A stretch of DNA of 64,000 nucleotides from Blastomonas natatoria (GCF_003201955.1 NZ_QJJM01000012.1:1-64000), one strand, 5' to 3'. Counted from the stretch's first letter, positions 27,898 through 38,628 are shown. Made by a program: numbers and translations. The notes: generated by a model from the sequence alone, not told the origin.

Positions 27898-29823
27898 ATG
27901 ACCATCCGCCACGTCGACAACCCGTGCCCGACTTCCGGTTCGCGGCCTTCTGCCGAAGGTGTGAAGGCTCGGCCGCTGCTGAACCGCTTGATCGAATCAA
28001 GGCGCGGCAATGTGCTGCCCATTCTGGCCGCGAGCATCCTGCCGATGGCCGCAATGGTCGGTGGCGCCATCGACATGAGCCGTGCCTATATGGTCAAGTC
28101 GCGCATCCAGCATGCCTGCGATGCCGGGGTGCTGGCTGGACGCCGCGCCATGGCGCAGAGCACCTACACGACCGCAGCCGAGGCGCAGGCAGAATCCTTT
28201 TTCGATGTCAATTATCAGGAGGGATATAACGGTACCACCGATGTGTCCTTCGACTCCGAAAACCCGACCGGAAGCAGCAAGATCACCGGATCGGCTTCGG
28301 CAGAAATGCCCACAGCCATCATGGGCATGTTCGGATATGACACGCTGACCATCGCGGTAAGCTGCGAGGCCGAGCTCAATCTGACCAATACGGACGTCAC
28401 GTTCGTGCTCGACGTGACAGGCTCGATGGCCGAGACGCTGACCAACGCGGACGGTACCTCTGCCGTCAAGCTCACGTCTCTTCAGGAGGCGGTGATGAGC
28501 TTCTACGATACGATGGCGAATGCGGCAGCGGGCAGCGACGCGCGCATCCGCTATGCGTTCGTGCCTTATTCGAGCAACGTCAATGTCGGCGAACTGCTCT
28601 ATGATGCCAATCCTGAATGGCTTGTCGGCGGCCTGGTGGGTGACAGCTGGAATTACAGATCGCGTGTGACCTTCTGGCAGGATTGCGAGATTCACGGCGC
28701 GACCGGCCAGGTCTCCTGCCCTTCGTCGCGACCACACGACGCTTTGACCGGTGGAACGAATACCACCGCGTCCGCTTGTACGACATGGGGCAGAGCGGCC
28801 AGCGAAACCAGTACAGTCAACGGCGTGACAACGGTCACCACCTATGATCGTTTCTCATGGCAGGGACGAGATACCAGATGGAATAATTCCGGAACGGGGC
28901 AATGCCTTCGAATCCGAACGCGGCGGGTCACTCCCAACCACTTGCGGCCGACAGACACCTCTGTGGCACGAATTGCTTATGGTCGCGGTCTGGTCAATTA
29001 CCCGACCTACGACTACGTCCGCTCGATCAAGGACGCCAATCCGGCGGTCTTTACGCCGACCGAAGTCAACGGCAGCACCAGCCGCTGGGGTGGATGCATC
29101 GAGGAACGCGACACTCTGGCGGCAACCGAATTCGCCAGTACGCGCAATGGTATCACTGCTGACGGCAGTCTCGATGCACATGACCTGAATATCGACGATG
29201 CACCGACCGACACGGCGACCAAATGGCGTCCGTTCTGGCGGGAGGTCTATTATCGGAGCACCAACGCGAACAGCCTGATCAGTCTTGGCAATGCGGCCTG
29301 CCCCGCCAAGGCCAGGCTGCTGGCAGAGATGACGCAGCAGCAGGTCAATGATTATGTGTACGGGCTGCGGGCAGTTGGCGGCACCTATCATGACATCGGC
29401 CTGATCTGGGGCGCGCGTCTCGCGTCGCCTCAAGGTCTGTTTCAATCCGTGGTCAACGAGGTTCCCGACAATCCAGGGTCGGTCAGCCGTCATATGATCT
29501 TCATGACGGACGGCCAGCTTGACCCTTCGTGGAGCTCTGCGTCAATCTATGGCATCGAGCAGGACGACCGGCGTATTGTTGGAACAAGCGGCAATAGTAC
29601 CGACCAGGACCCGAGGCACCGCGACCGCTACCTGGCCGTCTGCCAGGCGATCAAGTCCAAGGGGATACGCCTATGGGTCATCGCCTTCGGGACCGAGCTG
29701 AGCGCGGACATGCAAACCTGCGCAAGCAGCGGCAGTTCGTTCACCGCCGACAATGCCGACGAGCTGAACTCGGCCTTTGAAAACATCGCCAAGAACATCG
29801 CGGAATTGAGGTTGACCCAATGA
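27898..29823 (+). CDS. TadG-like protein: TadE/G N-terminal segment plus VWA domain
   Basis: A 641-residue protein. Residues 33-75 form the TadE/TadG-like membrane segment (SRRGNVLPILAASILPMAAM followed by VGGAIDMSRAYMVKSRIQ). A von Willebrand A domain follows with a MIDAS of the form D172-V-T-G-S176 and a later FMTDGQLD. Cysteines and Ser/Thr-rich loops fill the extracellular part. Such proteins sit in the inner membrane with Flp-pilus (tight adherence) machinery and have been proposed as pilus tip or adhesin-like pseudopilins. First gene of a three-gene operon; overlaps the next gene by four bases. No tad ATPase or flp gene is in the window. Confidence 0.8.
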   Translation: MTIRHVDNPCPTSGSRPSAEGVKARPLLNRLIESRRGNVLPILAASILPMAAMVGGAIDMSRAYMVKSRIQHACDAGVLAGRRAMAQSTYTTAAEAQAESFFDVNYQEGYNGTTDVSFDSENPTGSSKITGSASAEMPTAIMGMFGYDTLTIAVSCEAELNLTNTDVTFVLDVTGSMAETLTNADGTSAVKLTSLQEAVMSFYDTMANAAAGSDARIRYAFVPYSSNVNVGELLYDANPEWLVGGLVGDSWNYRSRVTFWQDCEIHGATGQVSCPSSRPHDALTGGTNTTASACTTWGRAASETSTVNGVTTVTTYDRFSWQGRDTRWNNSGTGQCLRIRTRRVTPNHLRPTDTSVARIAYGRGLVNYPTYDYVRSIKDANPAVFTPTEVNGSTSRWGGCIEERDTLAATEFASTRNGITADGSLDAHDLNIDDAPTDTATKWRPFWREVYYRSTNANSLISLGNAACPAKARLLAEMTQQQVNDYVYGLRAVGGTYHDIGLIWGARLASPQGLFQSVVNEVPDNPGSVSRHMIFMTDGQLDPSWSSASIYGIEQDDRRIVGTSGNSTDQDPRHRDRYLAVCQAIKSKGIRLWVIAFGTELSADMQTCASSGSSFTADNADELNSAFENIAKNIAELRLTQ

Positions 29824-30419
29824 TTGGCCGATTGGGGTTCATCCGGCGGGCAGGCCAGGATCGGCGCGGTGTCACCGTCACCGAATTCGGCCTGATCGCG
29901 CCCACCTTTCTGATCATGCTGCTCGGCGTGTTCGATCTGGGTTTCACCGTCTATGCCCGAGCCATTCTGGATGGCGCGGTACAGAAGGCCGGGCGCGATG
30001 CCACGCTGGAGAGTGGTGAGAGTTCCCTTGCCACGATCGATGCGCGCGTGCGCGAGAATCTTGGCCCATTGGGCAAGGATGCGGATATCGATCCGGTCCG
30101 CATGAGCTACCAGGATTTCGCGAAAGTGGGTCTGCCCGAAGAGTTCGAGGACGACAACAACAACGGCGTGCGCGATGCGGGGGAATGCTTCACCGATGAA
30201 AACGACAACGGCATCTGGGACACTGATCTCGGCAAAGAAGGTCAAGGCAAGGCACGCGACGTCGTGCTGTACACCGTCAGTATGCGGTTCAAGCGCAAGT
30301 TCCCGCTCTACGGGCTGATCGGGGCTGACGAATACACCACGATCAAGTCCGCCACAGTCCTGCGCAATCAGCCCTTTGACGCCCAAACCCCTCGCAACAC
30401 CGAGAATATCTGCACATGA
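29820..30419 (+). CDS. TadE-family pseudopilin with calcium-loop insert
   Basis: A 199-residue protein with a type IV pilin-like N-terminus: RRGVTVTEFGLIAPTFLIML followed by LGVFDLGF, where the Glu five residues into the hydrophobic stretch is the TadE hallmark. The C-terminal part contains two Asp/Asn-rich loops, DDNNNGVRDAGE near 116 and DENDNGIWDTDLG near 131, which look like calcium-binding loops of the dockerin/thrombospondin-3 style. It overlaps both neighbours by four bases (ATGA), so the three proteins are likely made in fixed ratio. Confidence 0.78.
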   Translation: MIGRLGFIRRAGQDRRGVTVTEFGLIAPTFLIMLLGVFDLGFTVYARAILDGAVQKAGRDATLESGESSLATIDARVRENLGPLGKDADIDPVRMSYQDFAKVGLPEEFEDDNNNGVRDAGECFTDENDNGIWDTDLGKEGQGKARDVVLYTVSMRFKRKFPLYGLIGADEYTTIKSATVLRNQPFDAQTPRNTENICT

Positions 30420-31255
30420 TCCGCCCAGCAAACTCCCATTCCGGGCCAAGCCTGTCGACCCGCATGCGCAAGCTGGCGCGCAAGCTGCGGCGCGACCAGT
30501 CGGGGCTGGCGCTGATCGAATTCGCCTTTTCGCTGCCAATCTTCATCGGCCTCGGCTTTTACGGGGTGGAGATTGCGAACCTGGCGATCACGCAAATGAA
30601 GATGAGCCAGATCGCGCTCAACATGGCCGACAATGCCTCGCGCATCGGAACGCTCAACGCCACGCTGGGCGCGAAGGTGATCAACGAACAGCAAATCAAC
30701 GATGTGTTTCAGGCCGCCGCGATCCAGGCGGGCGCCACGGGCATCTATCAGGACGGGCGGACCGTCCTTTCCAGCCTCGAGGTGAACGAAAGCGGCGGAC
30801 AGACCATCATGTGGCAGCGCTGCAAGGGCCTCTTGATCGAGGATTCGGACTATGGCCCGGAAGGGACGGGTGCAACCGGCACCAGCTTCCAGGGGATGGG
30901 GCCGGCCGGCGACCGCATTCAGGCCAGCACAGGCACGGCGGTCATGTTCGTCGAGCTGACGTACATCTATCACCCGCTGTTCGGCAACATGTTCATGGAA
31001 GACCGCGAACTGCGCCAGGAAGCGGCCTATACCGTTCGCGATGCGCGTGATATCGGCGAGGAACCGATCGACAATGTCGCCGCTGCGCGCCAATCGACCT
31101 GCGACAAATATGACGCCATCTTGCCGCAGACACCGGACGCACAGATCGCCGCTGCGCAAGCACAGGCTGCGACGCCTGGCTATAGCAGCGGCAACAATCC
31201 CAACAATCCGGGTCGGGGTCTGTGCATTGCAGGTCTGATCTGCGTCAAGCTGTAA
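30416..31255 (+). CDS. TadE/TadF-family pseudopilin
   Basis: A 279-residue protein whose N-terminus has the pilin-like pattern RRDQSGLALIEFAFSLPIFI, with the Glu in the hydrophobic segment, followed by a long helix (VEIANLAITQMKMSQIALNM). The C-terminal half is extracellular, Gln/Ala-rich and ends with an Asn/Pro/Gly linker and two cysteines. It is the third gene of the TadG-TadE-TadE operon and probably forms heteromeric pseudopilin with the preceding protein. Confidence 0.75.
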   Translation: MIRPANSHSGPSLSTRMRKLARKLRRDQSGLALIEFAFSLPIFIGLGFYGVEIANLAITQMKMSQIALNMADNASRIGTLNATLGAKVINEQQINDVFQAAAIQAGATGIYQDGRTVLSSLEVNESGGQTIMWQRCKGLLIEDSDYGPEGTGATGTSFQGMGPAGDRIQASTGTAVMFVELTYIYHPLFGNMFMEDRELRQEAAYTVRDARDIGEEPIDNVAAARQSTCDKYDAILPQTPDAQIAAAQAQAATPGYSSGNNPNNPGRGLCIAGLICVKL

Positions 31256-31259
31256 GGCA

Positions 31260-31286
31260 GGCCGGGCGGTTCGCCATCGCCCGGCC
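31260..31286. terminator. Hairpin between convergent tad and pdh genes
   Basis: GGCCGGGCG (31260-31268) pairs perfectly with CGCCCGGCC (31278-31286) across nine bases. It lies five bases after the tad operon stop and nine bases from the pdhB stop. There is no T-run, so it is a likely but atypical bidirectional terminator. Confidence 0.55.
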
Positions 31287-31294
31287 CGTCCGCT

Positions 31295-32668
31295 TCAGCC
31301 TTTGTAGGTGACCTTCTTCACCGCCGCGATCACGCGAGCGCTGTCGACCAGTGCCAGCTTTTCGAGGTTCGCGGCATAAGGCAGCGGCACATCCTCGTTG
31401 GTCACGCGCAGCACAGGTGCGTCGAGATCGTCAAAGCCCTGCTCCATCGCCACCGCGCAGATTTCCGATGCGATCGAGCAGACCGGCCAGCCTTCTTCGA
31501 CCACGACCATGCGGTTGGTCTTCTTGAGGCTTTCGAGCACAGTTGCAGTATCGAGCGGACGCAGCGTACGCAGATCGACCACCTCGGCATCAATGCCTTC
31601 CGCCGCCAGCTTTTCCGCCGCTTCGAGCGCGACGCCGACGCCGATCGAATAGCTGACGATGGTGACATCGCTGCCTTCGCGCATGATCCGCGCCTTGCCG
31701 ATCGGCAGGACATGATCGTCGAGCTTGGGCACATCGAAAGTGCGGCCATAGACCAGCTCGTTCTCCAGGAACACGACCGGGTCTTCGGTGCGGATCGCGG
31801 CCTTGAGCAGGCCCTTGGCATCGGCGCTGTCATAGGGGGCGATCACGATCAGACCGGGTACGCTGGCATACCAGGGGCCGAAATTCTGGCTGTGCTGCGC
31901 GCCCACGCGGCTCGCCGCGCCATTGGGACCGCGGAACACCACCGGGCAGCGCATCTGGCCACCCGACATGTAGTTGGTCTTGGCGGCCGAGTTGATGATA
32001 TGGTCGATCGCCTGCATTGCAAAGTTGAAGGTCATGAACTCGATGACCGGACGCAGGCCGCCCATCGCAGCGCCAGCCCCGATGCCGGCAAAGCCATATT
32101 CGGTGATCGGCGTGTCGATCACACGGCGCGGGCCGAATTCCTCGAGCAGGCCCTGCGTCACCTTGTACGCGCCCTGATATTCGGCGACTTCCTCGCCCAT
32201 CACGAACACGCGGTCGTCGGCGCGCATTTCCTCGGCCATTGCATCGCGCAGCGCCTCGCGCACCGTGGTCGGCACCATTTCGGTGCCTTCGGGGATCGCC
32301 GGATCGCTCACCTGCGCGCGCTTGGGCGTTTCGGGGACGATCTGCGCGTTCTCGGTCGGGGCCTCGGGCTCGGGCGCCGGGGCCGGAGCAGGCGCCGGTG
32401 CGGCTGCAGGCGCGGAGGCATCCTCGCCCTCGCCCGCGATTAGCGCGATCACCGCGCCGACCTTCACGTTGTCGGTGCCTTCGGCGATCAGGATCTTGGA
32501 AATCGTGCCTTCATCGACCGCTTCGAATTCCATCGTCGCCTTGTCGGTCTCGATTTCGGCCAGGATGTCACCGGAAGCGACGGTGTCGCCTTCCTTGACC
32601 AGCCATTTGGCCAGCGTCCCTTCTTCCATGGTCGGGGACAAGGCAGGCATTTTCAGTTCGATGGCCAT
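31295..32668 (-). CDS. pdhB: Pyruvate dehydrogenase E1 beta with N-terminal lipoyl domain
   Basis: A 457-residue subunit of the pyruvate dehydrogenase complex, which turns pyruvate into acetyl-CoA. Residues 1-78 are a lipoyl domain with the lipoyl-lysine K43 in ETDKATMEF; an Ala/Pro-rich flexible linker follows to about 118. The transketolase-like E1 beta domain then begins with [21 protein letters not shown] lipoyl domain fused to E1 beta is typical of alphaproteobacteria. Its ATG overlaps the TGA of pdhA by one base, so the two are translationally coupled. Confidence 0.95.
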   Translation of the reverse strand: MAIELKMPALSPTMEEGTLAKWLVKEGDTVASGDILAEIETDKATMEFEAVDEGTISKILIAEGTDNVKVGAVIALIAGEGEDASAPAAAPAPAPAPAPEPEAPTENAQIVPETPKRAQVSDPAIPEGTEMVPTTVREALRDAMAEEMRADDRVFVMGEEVAEYQGAYKVTQGLLEEFGPRRVIDTPITEYGFAGIGAGAAMGGLRPVIEFMTFNFAMQAIDHIINSAAKTNYMSGGQMRCPVVFRGPNGAASRVGAQHSQNFGPWYASVPGLIVIAPYDSADAKGLLKAAIRTEDPVVFLENELVYGRTFDVPKLDDHVLPIGKARIMREGSDVTIVSYSIGVGVALEAAEKLAAEGIDAEVVDLRTLRPLDTATVLESLKKTNRMVVVEEGWPVCSIASEICAVAMEQGFDDLDAPVLRVTNEDVPLPYAANLEKLALVDSARVIAAVKKVTYKG

Positions 32669-33756
32669 CAATATTGCTCCACCAGCACATCGGTATACAG
32701 TTCGGACGGATCCGGCTCGGGCGAGGTTTCGGCAAAGTCCGCCGCTTCGCTGACAATCGAACGGATTTCCTTGTCGATCGCCTTCATCGCGTCTTCGCTG
32801 ACGCCCAGCTTGACCAGTTCAGCCTTGGCCGCCTCGATCGGGTCGGACTTTTCCTTGACGTTCTGCACTTCCTCGCGGCTGCGATATTTCGCCGGGTCGG
32901 ACATCGAATGGCCGCGATAGCGATAGGTCTTGAGTTCCATCAGCAGCGGGCCGTTGCCGCCGCGGACATATTCGAGCGCTGCTTCCGCTGCGCCGCGCAC
33001 TTCGAGCACGTCCATGCCGTTGACCTGCATGCCGGGAATGCGGAAGGAATCGCCGCGCCGGTAAAATTCGGTCTCGGCGCTGCTGCGATCGACCTTGGTG
33101 CCCATGGCATAGCCGTTGTTCTCGATCACGAAGATGATCGGAAGCTTCCACAGCGCAGCCATGTTGAAACTTTCATAGACCTGGCCCTGATTGGCCGCTC
33201 CATCGCCGAAATAGGCCATGCACACGCCGCCATCTTCCGAATATTTGTGGCCGAAAGCGAGGCCAGCGCCCAGCGGCACCTGCGCGCCGACAATGCCGTG
33301 GCCGCCATAGAATTTGTGCTCGGTCGAGAACATGTGCATCGACCCGCCCTTGCCGCGCGAAATGCCCGCACCGCGCCCGGTCAGTTCGGCCATGATCACC
33401 TTGGGATCGATACCATAGGCGAGCATATGGCCATGGTCGCGATAGCCGGTGATCACGCTGTCCTTGCCCGGCTCCAGCGCCGATTGCAGACCCACTGCCA
33501 CCGCTTCCTGGCCGATATACAGGTGACAGAAGCCGCCGATCAGGCCAAGGCCGTAAAGCTGGCCGGCGCGCTCCTCGAAGCGGCGGATCAGCAGCATTTC
33601 CTTGTAGAAATGCAGCAGTTCTTCCTGGGTCGCCTGATAGCGTTCGGGGTTGCGCGGACGAGGATGGTTGCTGCCCTCCTCGGGCAGCACCGGTGCTTTC
33701 GATGAGGCCTTTGCGGGCGGTTTGCGAACGGGCTTTGCAGCGGGTGTCTTGACCAA
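32668..33756 (-). CDS. pdhA: Pyruvate dehydrogenase E1 alpha
   Basis: A 362-residue thiamine-diphosphate subunit. The cofactor motif is [20 protein letters not shown], ending in IENN, near 194-230. [19 protein letters not shown] near 283 carries the regulatory/catalytic loop, and [16 protein letters not shown] near 74 the substrate region. The first ~30 residues are a Lys/Pro/Ala-rich extension. It is the first gene of pdhA-pdhB and follows ftsB on the same strand after 149 bases. Confidence 0.95.
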   Translation of the reverse strand: MVKTPAAKPVRKPPAKASSKAPVLPEEGSNHPRPRNPERYQATQEELLHFYKEMLLIRRFEERAGQLYGLGLIGGFCHLYIGQEAVAVGLQSALEPGKDSVITGYRDHGHMLAYGIDPKVIMAELTGRGAGISRGKGGSMHMFSTEHKFYGGHGIVGAQVPLGAGLAFGHKYSEDGGVCMAYFGDGAANQGQVYESFNMAALWKLPIIFVIENNGYAMGTKVDRSSAETEFYRRGDSFRIPGMQVNGMDVLEVRGAAEAALEYVRGGNGPLLMELKTYRYRGHSMSDPAKYRSREEVQNVKEKSDPIEAAKAELVKLGVSEDAMKAIDKEIRSIVSEAADFAETSPEPDPSELYTDVLVEQY

Positions 33757-33905
33757 GACGGAGGACCTTTCCAGCTGAAGGATCAGTGCCGTGAGGCAGG
33801 GGGAGGATTGACCGCCTGTCTATAGAAGCACCGCAACGGTTTACGCAACGGCCAAGGCGGTTTTTGCGCAATATTCCCGCAACATCCGCCAGCGCGCGAC
33901 ACCGC

Positions 33906-34217
33906 TTATTTCAGCGGGACGATGACCTCGTCAGGATGCGCGACATTGAGCTCGCGCCGCACCAGCTCGCTCACCAGATCGGGATCGACTGCCTTGGGAT
34001 CGAGCAGCTCGACCCGGTTGCGCAGCGCATCGCGGTGCTTTTGCAGCCGTGCGAGCTCGACCTTCTGCACCTCCAGCCGCTGGCGATAATCGCCCCAGGC
34101 GAGCACACCCGTCGGCCCCAGCAGGGCATAAGCCGCAATCGCGAGCAGCGCGACGAGCGAGATGCCCGGCGCGATCGCCTGTTTTGCGGGTTTTATGACG
34201 GGTTTGCGGGACGACAT
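33906..34217 (-). CDS. ftsB: FtsB/DivIC-family septum formation protein
   Basis: A 103-residue bitopic membrane protein: short basic cytoplasmic start, one membrane helix (ISLVALLAIAAYALLGPTGV), then a coiled coil (YRQRLEVQKVELARLQKHRD and onward) and a small C-terminal part (DPDLVSELVRRELNVAHPDE). FtsB joins FtsL and FtsQ in the divisome and relays activation of septal peptidoglycan synthesis. The position after eno is the common arrangement in proteobacteria. Here a nested inverted-repeat element lies between the two. Confidence 0.9.
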   Translation of the reverse strand: MSSRKPVIKPAKQAIAPGISLVALLAIAAYALLGPTGVLAWGDYRQRLEVQKVELARLQKHRDALRNRVELLDPKAVDPDLVSELVRRELNVAHPDEVIVPLK

Positions 34218-34292
34218 CGACTCCTTGAATCACAAATGATTCGGGGTGGCAAGCCGAAACGGCCATCCCGAATCAAATATGCGATCAATGGC

Positions 34293-34561
34293 TTATACCA
34301 AGCTGCACTGATCCGCACCCATGAGGATTGTCATTCCCGCTTGCTGGCAAGAAGGATCGGCGCAGGCGATGTGGTTCATCGCCGAGCCGGTCCGACGCCG
34401 TCCAGCGAGCGGGAATGACAACCCTTCGGGCAGCCTTGTGGTGGCCCCCGGACGGCGTCGCGGCTTCGAGACGATGAACCACATCGCCCCTTTAGCCACT
34501 CCTTGCCGGGAACCACCGCAAGGCTGTCCTCGTGGGTGCGGATCAGTGCAGCTTGGTATAA
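34293..34561. repeat. Nested inverted-repeat element (two inverted ~95-nt units inside a 35-bp inverted repeat)
   Basis: Outer arms 34293-34327 and 34527-34561 are inverted with one mismatch over 35 bases. Inside are two units in opposite orientation. Unit 1 (34328-34421) is bounded by a 20-bp inverted repeat (34328-34347 / 34402-34421, one mismatch, starting TTGTCATTCCCGC). Unit 2 (34431-34526) is bounded by a 14-bp inverted repeat (34431-34444 / 34513-34526, one mismatch). Their cores match: GGCGATGTGGTTCATCG at 34365-34381 is inverted at 34472-34488, and CGACGCCGTCC at 34393-34403 is inverted at 34450-34460, with the same 11-base gap. The element fills the eno-ftsB gap and has no coding capacity. 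It resembles a REPIN/MITE doublet. Confidence 0.85.
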
Positions 34562-34587
34562 AAGTCGCGGAACAAAAGGAGTTTTGT

Positions 34588-36087
<1,500 letters not shown>

Positions 36088-36089
36088 TC

Positions 36090-36731
36090 ATGTCCGAAGA
36101 AGAGACCAAGGCCGACGCTTCCACCAAGGCTGCGCCGAAAAAGCCGCGCGCGCGGAAGACCGCCAGTGCCGATGGCACGGCAAAGGCGGCCACCACAAAG
36201 CGCACGGCAAGTGCCAAGTCGGGCACGGCTGCTCCGAAGACCAAGGCTGCGCCCAAGCCTGCGCCAAAGCCCGCCGAGCAGACGCCGACGCCGAACAGCG
36301 CAGTGCTGGTATCCGGCGGCATCGCCGCTGCTGGCGCAACGGTGGCTGCGCAATCGACGAGCGCCTTCAACTCGGTTTCTGAAAAGGTAAGTGCAATGAT
36401 TCCCGAAGACATGGGCGGCAAGGCCAAGGATGTGGCCAGCGACGTGAAGGACATGGCCTGCGATGCGGTCAACAGCGTCGCGCAGATCCTGAAGGATAGC
36501 GCCGATGCCATCGACGACAATATCGGCCCCAAATATGGCGATTATGCCCGCAGCGCCGCGCAGAGCGTGACCGATGCGGCCGAACGCCTGCGCGCCAAGC
36601 CGGTTGACGAGATCGCCGAAGACACGCGCGAGTTCGTCCGCAACAAGCCGGTGGCAGCGGCAGGCATTGCCGCTGTGGCCAGCCTGCTGATCGCCCGCAT
36701 CCTGTCTTCGGTGTTCGGCAAGCGGCGCTGA
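36090..36731 (+). CDS. YqjD/ElaB-like membrane-anchored protein with Lys/Ala-rich N-terminus
   Basis: A 213-residue protein. Residues 1-66 are Lys/Ala/Pro-rich and histone-H1-like; the middle is amphipathic helix (KAKDVASDVKDMACDAVNSV and further repeats). The C-terminus, EFVRNKPVAAAGIAAVASLL, has the Arg-x-x-Pro followed by a Gly/Ala membrane helix typical of DUF883 (YqjD/ElaB) proteins, which tether ribosomes to the membrane in stationary E. coli. GAGGAGG lies about five bases before the ATG. Next come a holin-like and a third small gene, matching yqjD-yqjE-yqjK order. Family assignment is by analogy. Confidence 0.6.
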   Translation: MSEEETKADASTKAAPKKPRARKTASADGTAKAATTKRTASAKSGTAAPKTKAAPKPAPKPAEQTPTPNSAVLVSGGIAAAGATVAAQSTSAFNSVSEKVSAMIPEDMGGKAKDVASDVKDMACDAVNSVAQILKDSADAIDDNIGPKYGDYARSAAQSVTDAAERLRAKPVDEIAEDTREFVRNKPVAAAGIAAVASLLIARILSSVFGKRR

Positions 36732-36757
36732 ACGCGCCCTTGCGGACCTGACCCAGC

Positions 36758-37195
36758 GTGACTCGATCGAACCCCGACACCACCGCCGTGCCGGACGCAG
36801 GCGACATCCCCCTTGCGCCCGGGGCGGAGCCGGACAAGCCCGGTCTGGTGGAGCAGCTTCGCGGCCTTTACAGCGATGGCCGCGAACTGATCGATGCGGA
36901 GCTCAGCTTCCAGAAGGCCCGGGTTTCCGCCGCGGGCCGACAGGTACGCGCCATGGCGTTGCTGGCCTTTGTGGGGCTGGTGCTCGTCAGTTGCGCCCTG
37001 ATTGCCCTGGTGGTCGGGACGATGATAGCCCTGATCCCGCTGATCGGACCCTGGGGCGCAATGGTTGCAACGGTGCTGGGCGCGCTCGTGCTGGCGGTAT
37101 TGAGCTTCTGGCTTGCTGCGCGCCGGATCGGCAAGCTCGGCGACCTTTTCGCAAGCGACGACGACCATGGTGCCGGAACGAAAGCCGCGTCATGA
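36758..37195 (+). CDS. Phage-holin superfamily III / YqjE-like membrane protein
   Basis: A 145-residue protein with an N-terminal soluble stretch (PGLVEQLRGLYSDGRELIDA and onward) and two membrane helices at about 66-90 and 97-118, joined by a short Pro/Gly turn. This layout is that of the Holin-X/YqjE family, which in most chromosomes is not a phage holin. Start is GTG at 36758. Its TGA overlaps the next ATG as ATGA. The neighbours suggest an envelope stress or stationary-phase role. Confidence 0.72.
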   Translation: MTRSNPDTTAVPDAGDIPLAPGAEPDKPGLVEQLRGLYSDGRELIDAELSFQKARVSAAGRQVRAMALLAFVGLVLVSCALIALVVGTMIALIPLIGPWGAMVATVLGALVLAVLSFWLAARRIGKLGDLFASDDDHGAGTKAAS

Positions 37196-37563
37196 CCGAG
37201 CCGACGGACAGCGCACAGAATGACAATGCAGACGACGGTGCTGAAAGCCTGGCGGAAGTTTCTGCCCGCCGCCTCGCAGCGCGCACCCAATGGCAAAAGG
37301 CTCTCGCGCGCGCCCGGGACCGATTTGCGCCTGCAAATCTGCGCGACGAAGCGCTGGATGCGGCGGCAGAGCGAATAGGAACGGCGGCCGACAGCGCCGC
37401 AGGTTTCGCCTGGGCGCATCGCGGCAAGATTGCCCTTGCAGGCCTGCTGGGCGGCCTGTTCCTCGCCCGCAAACCGATTGCCCGCAATGTCGCGCCGCTG
37501 GCCGAAAAGGCGAAGCAGGGCATCGAAAAGACCACCGCGCGGCTGCGCGACAGGCAACCCTGA
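37192..37563 (+). CDS. Small helical membrane-associated protein, YqjK-like position
   Basis: A 123-residue protein with an acidic start, a basic helical region (RRLAARTQWQKALARARDRF) and one weak membrane segment (HRGKIALAGLLGGLFLARKP) near 79-97. It overlaps the holin-like gene by four bases and closes the three-gene set. I do not recognise a Pfam family with confidence; the place corresponds to yqjK in the yqjDEK set of gammaproteobacteria. Confidence 0.6.
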   Translation: MTEPTDSAQNDNADDGAESLAEVSARRLAARTQWQKALARARDRFAPANLRDEALDAAAERIGTAADSAAGFAWAHRGKIALAGLLGGLFLARKPIARNVAPLAEKAKQGIEKTTARLRDRQP

Positions 37564-37710
37564 ACACCGATCCCTCAACGGGGCTGGAAAATCCCGAAAA
37601 AGCCGATTATGGGCCGCTGCAGCAACGCGAGGCGGCGGCAAACGCAACACCGCCCGTGGAGGAGAGGATGCCGCCCGGCATCCGGTTCATCTGTCAGGGA
37701 CGCAATTCAC

Positions 37711-37935
37711 ATGAGCAAACTTCATCTCGTCATGGGCGGACGCGTCAGCGACCCCCAAACCCTCGACTATTGCGAACTCGACAAGATGGATCTTGTCGGC
37801 GTCTATCCCGATTATGCCAGTGCCGAGGAAGCCTGGCGCAGCAAGGCGCAGGCCACGGTCGACGATGCCGAAATGCGCTATGTGATCGTGCACCTGCACC
37901 GCCTGCTCGACCCGGAAGAAACTCCGGCAAGCTAA
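37711..37935 (+). CDS. DUF4170-family small protein
   Basis: A 74-residue protein beginning MSKLHLVMGGRVSDPQTLDY, with WRSKAQATVDDAEMRYVIVH following; this is the conserved face of DUF4170, a family of alphaproteobacterial proteins of unknown function. AGGGA lies about 11 bases before the ATG at 37711. A longer frame upstream has no resemblance and is not used. It is convergent with the rhomboid gene. Confidence 0.85.
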   Translation: MSKLHLVMGGRVSDPQTLDYCELDKMDLVGVYPDYASAEEAWRSKAQATVDDAEMRYVIVHLHRLLDPEETPAS

Positions 37936-37947
37936 GGGTTTCGTCTT

Positions 37948-38625
37948 TCAGGGAATGTCGTGACGCGGCCGCCGGACCTGGTGGCTGCGCACGAGGGGCA
38001 CTGCCAGCAGCAGCCCTGCCGCAAAGCCGCCGATATGCGCCCAGATGGCGATGCCGAGCGCGCTGCCTGCAAAGGCAAACTGGCTGAGCAAATTGATGCC
38101 GATCCAGGCCAGCATGAGCCAGGCCATATGCACCGCGAGCTGCGGAATAGGGCCGATTGGCGGCGGCTTGCGGCGTGAGAACAACAGGAAATAGGCGGCC
38201 ATCAGCGCCGAGATGGCGCCGCTCGCGCCGACCACCGGCACAAGTGATACCGGGTCGATGGCATAGTGCATCGCGGCGGCTGCTATGATCCCCGCCCCAT
38301 AGAGCAGCAGATAGCGTTCCCAGCCCAGCGCCATTTCCACCAGCCGGCCGATCACGACCAGCACCAGCATGTTCATGGCGAGGTGCAACAGCCCCGCGTG
38401 CAGGAAGGCAGAGGTGACCGGCGTCAGCCAGACCGGCACGACCCAAGGGTAATCGACCGGCAAAGCGCTCGAATGTCCGTATATTGTGTCATGCAGCCGC
38501 GCTGCCCAGAAACCGCCCTCGATCTGCATTGGCTCGGTCCAGCCGGTGGTGAAACCGACCAGCCAGACCAGCACATTGGCGATCACGAGGAAATTGGTTG
38601 CCGACCGCTGCGGCACGGCTGGCAT
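37948..38625 (-). CDS. Rhomboid-family intramembrane serine protease
   Basis: A 225-residue membrane protein with six predicted helices. The catalytic dyad is S135 in VVGASGAISAL and H197 in AIWAHIGGFAAG. The oxyanion-side motif H81-L-A-M-N85 lies in the second helix. Rhomboids cut transmembrane substrates within the bilayer. It starts three bases after the greA stop on the same strand, so the two may be co-transcribed. Confidence 0.9.
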   Translation of the reverse strand: MPAVPQRSATNFLVIANVLVWLVGFTTGWTEPMQIEGGFWAARLHDTIYGHSSALPVDYPWVVPVWLTPVTSAFLHAGLLHLAMNMLVLVVIGRLVEMALGWERYLLLYGAGIIAAAAMHYAIDPVSLVPVVGASGAISALMAAYFLLFSRRKPPPIGPIPQLAVHMAWLMLAWIGINLLSQFAFAGSALGIAIWAHIGGFAAGLLLAVPLVRSHQVRRPRHDIP

Positions 38626-38628
38626 GGT

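Noticed and set aside
36758-37195. Holin-family gene as a sign of a prophage
   Set aside because: No lysin, capsid, terminase or integrase is nearby, and the gene order matches the chromosomal yqjDEK set.
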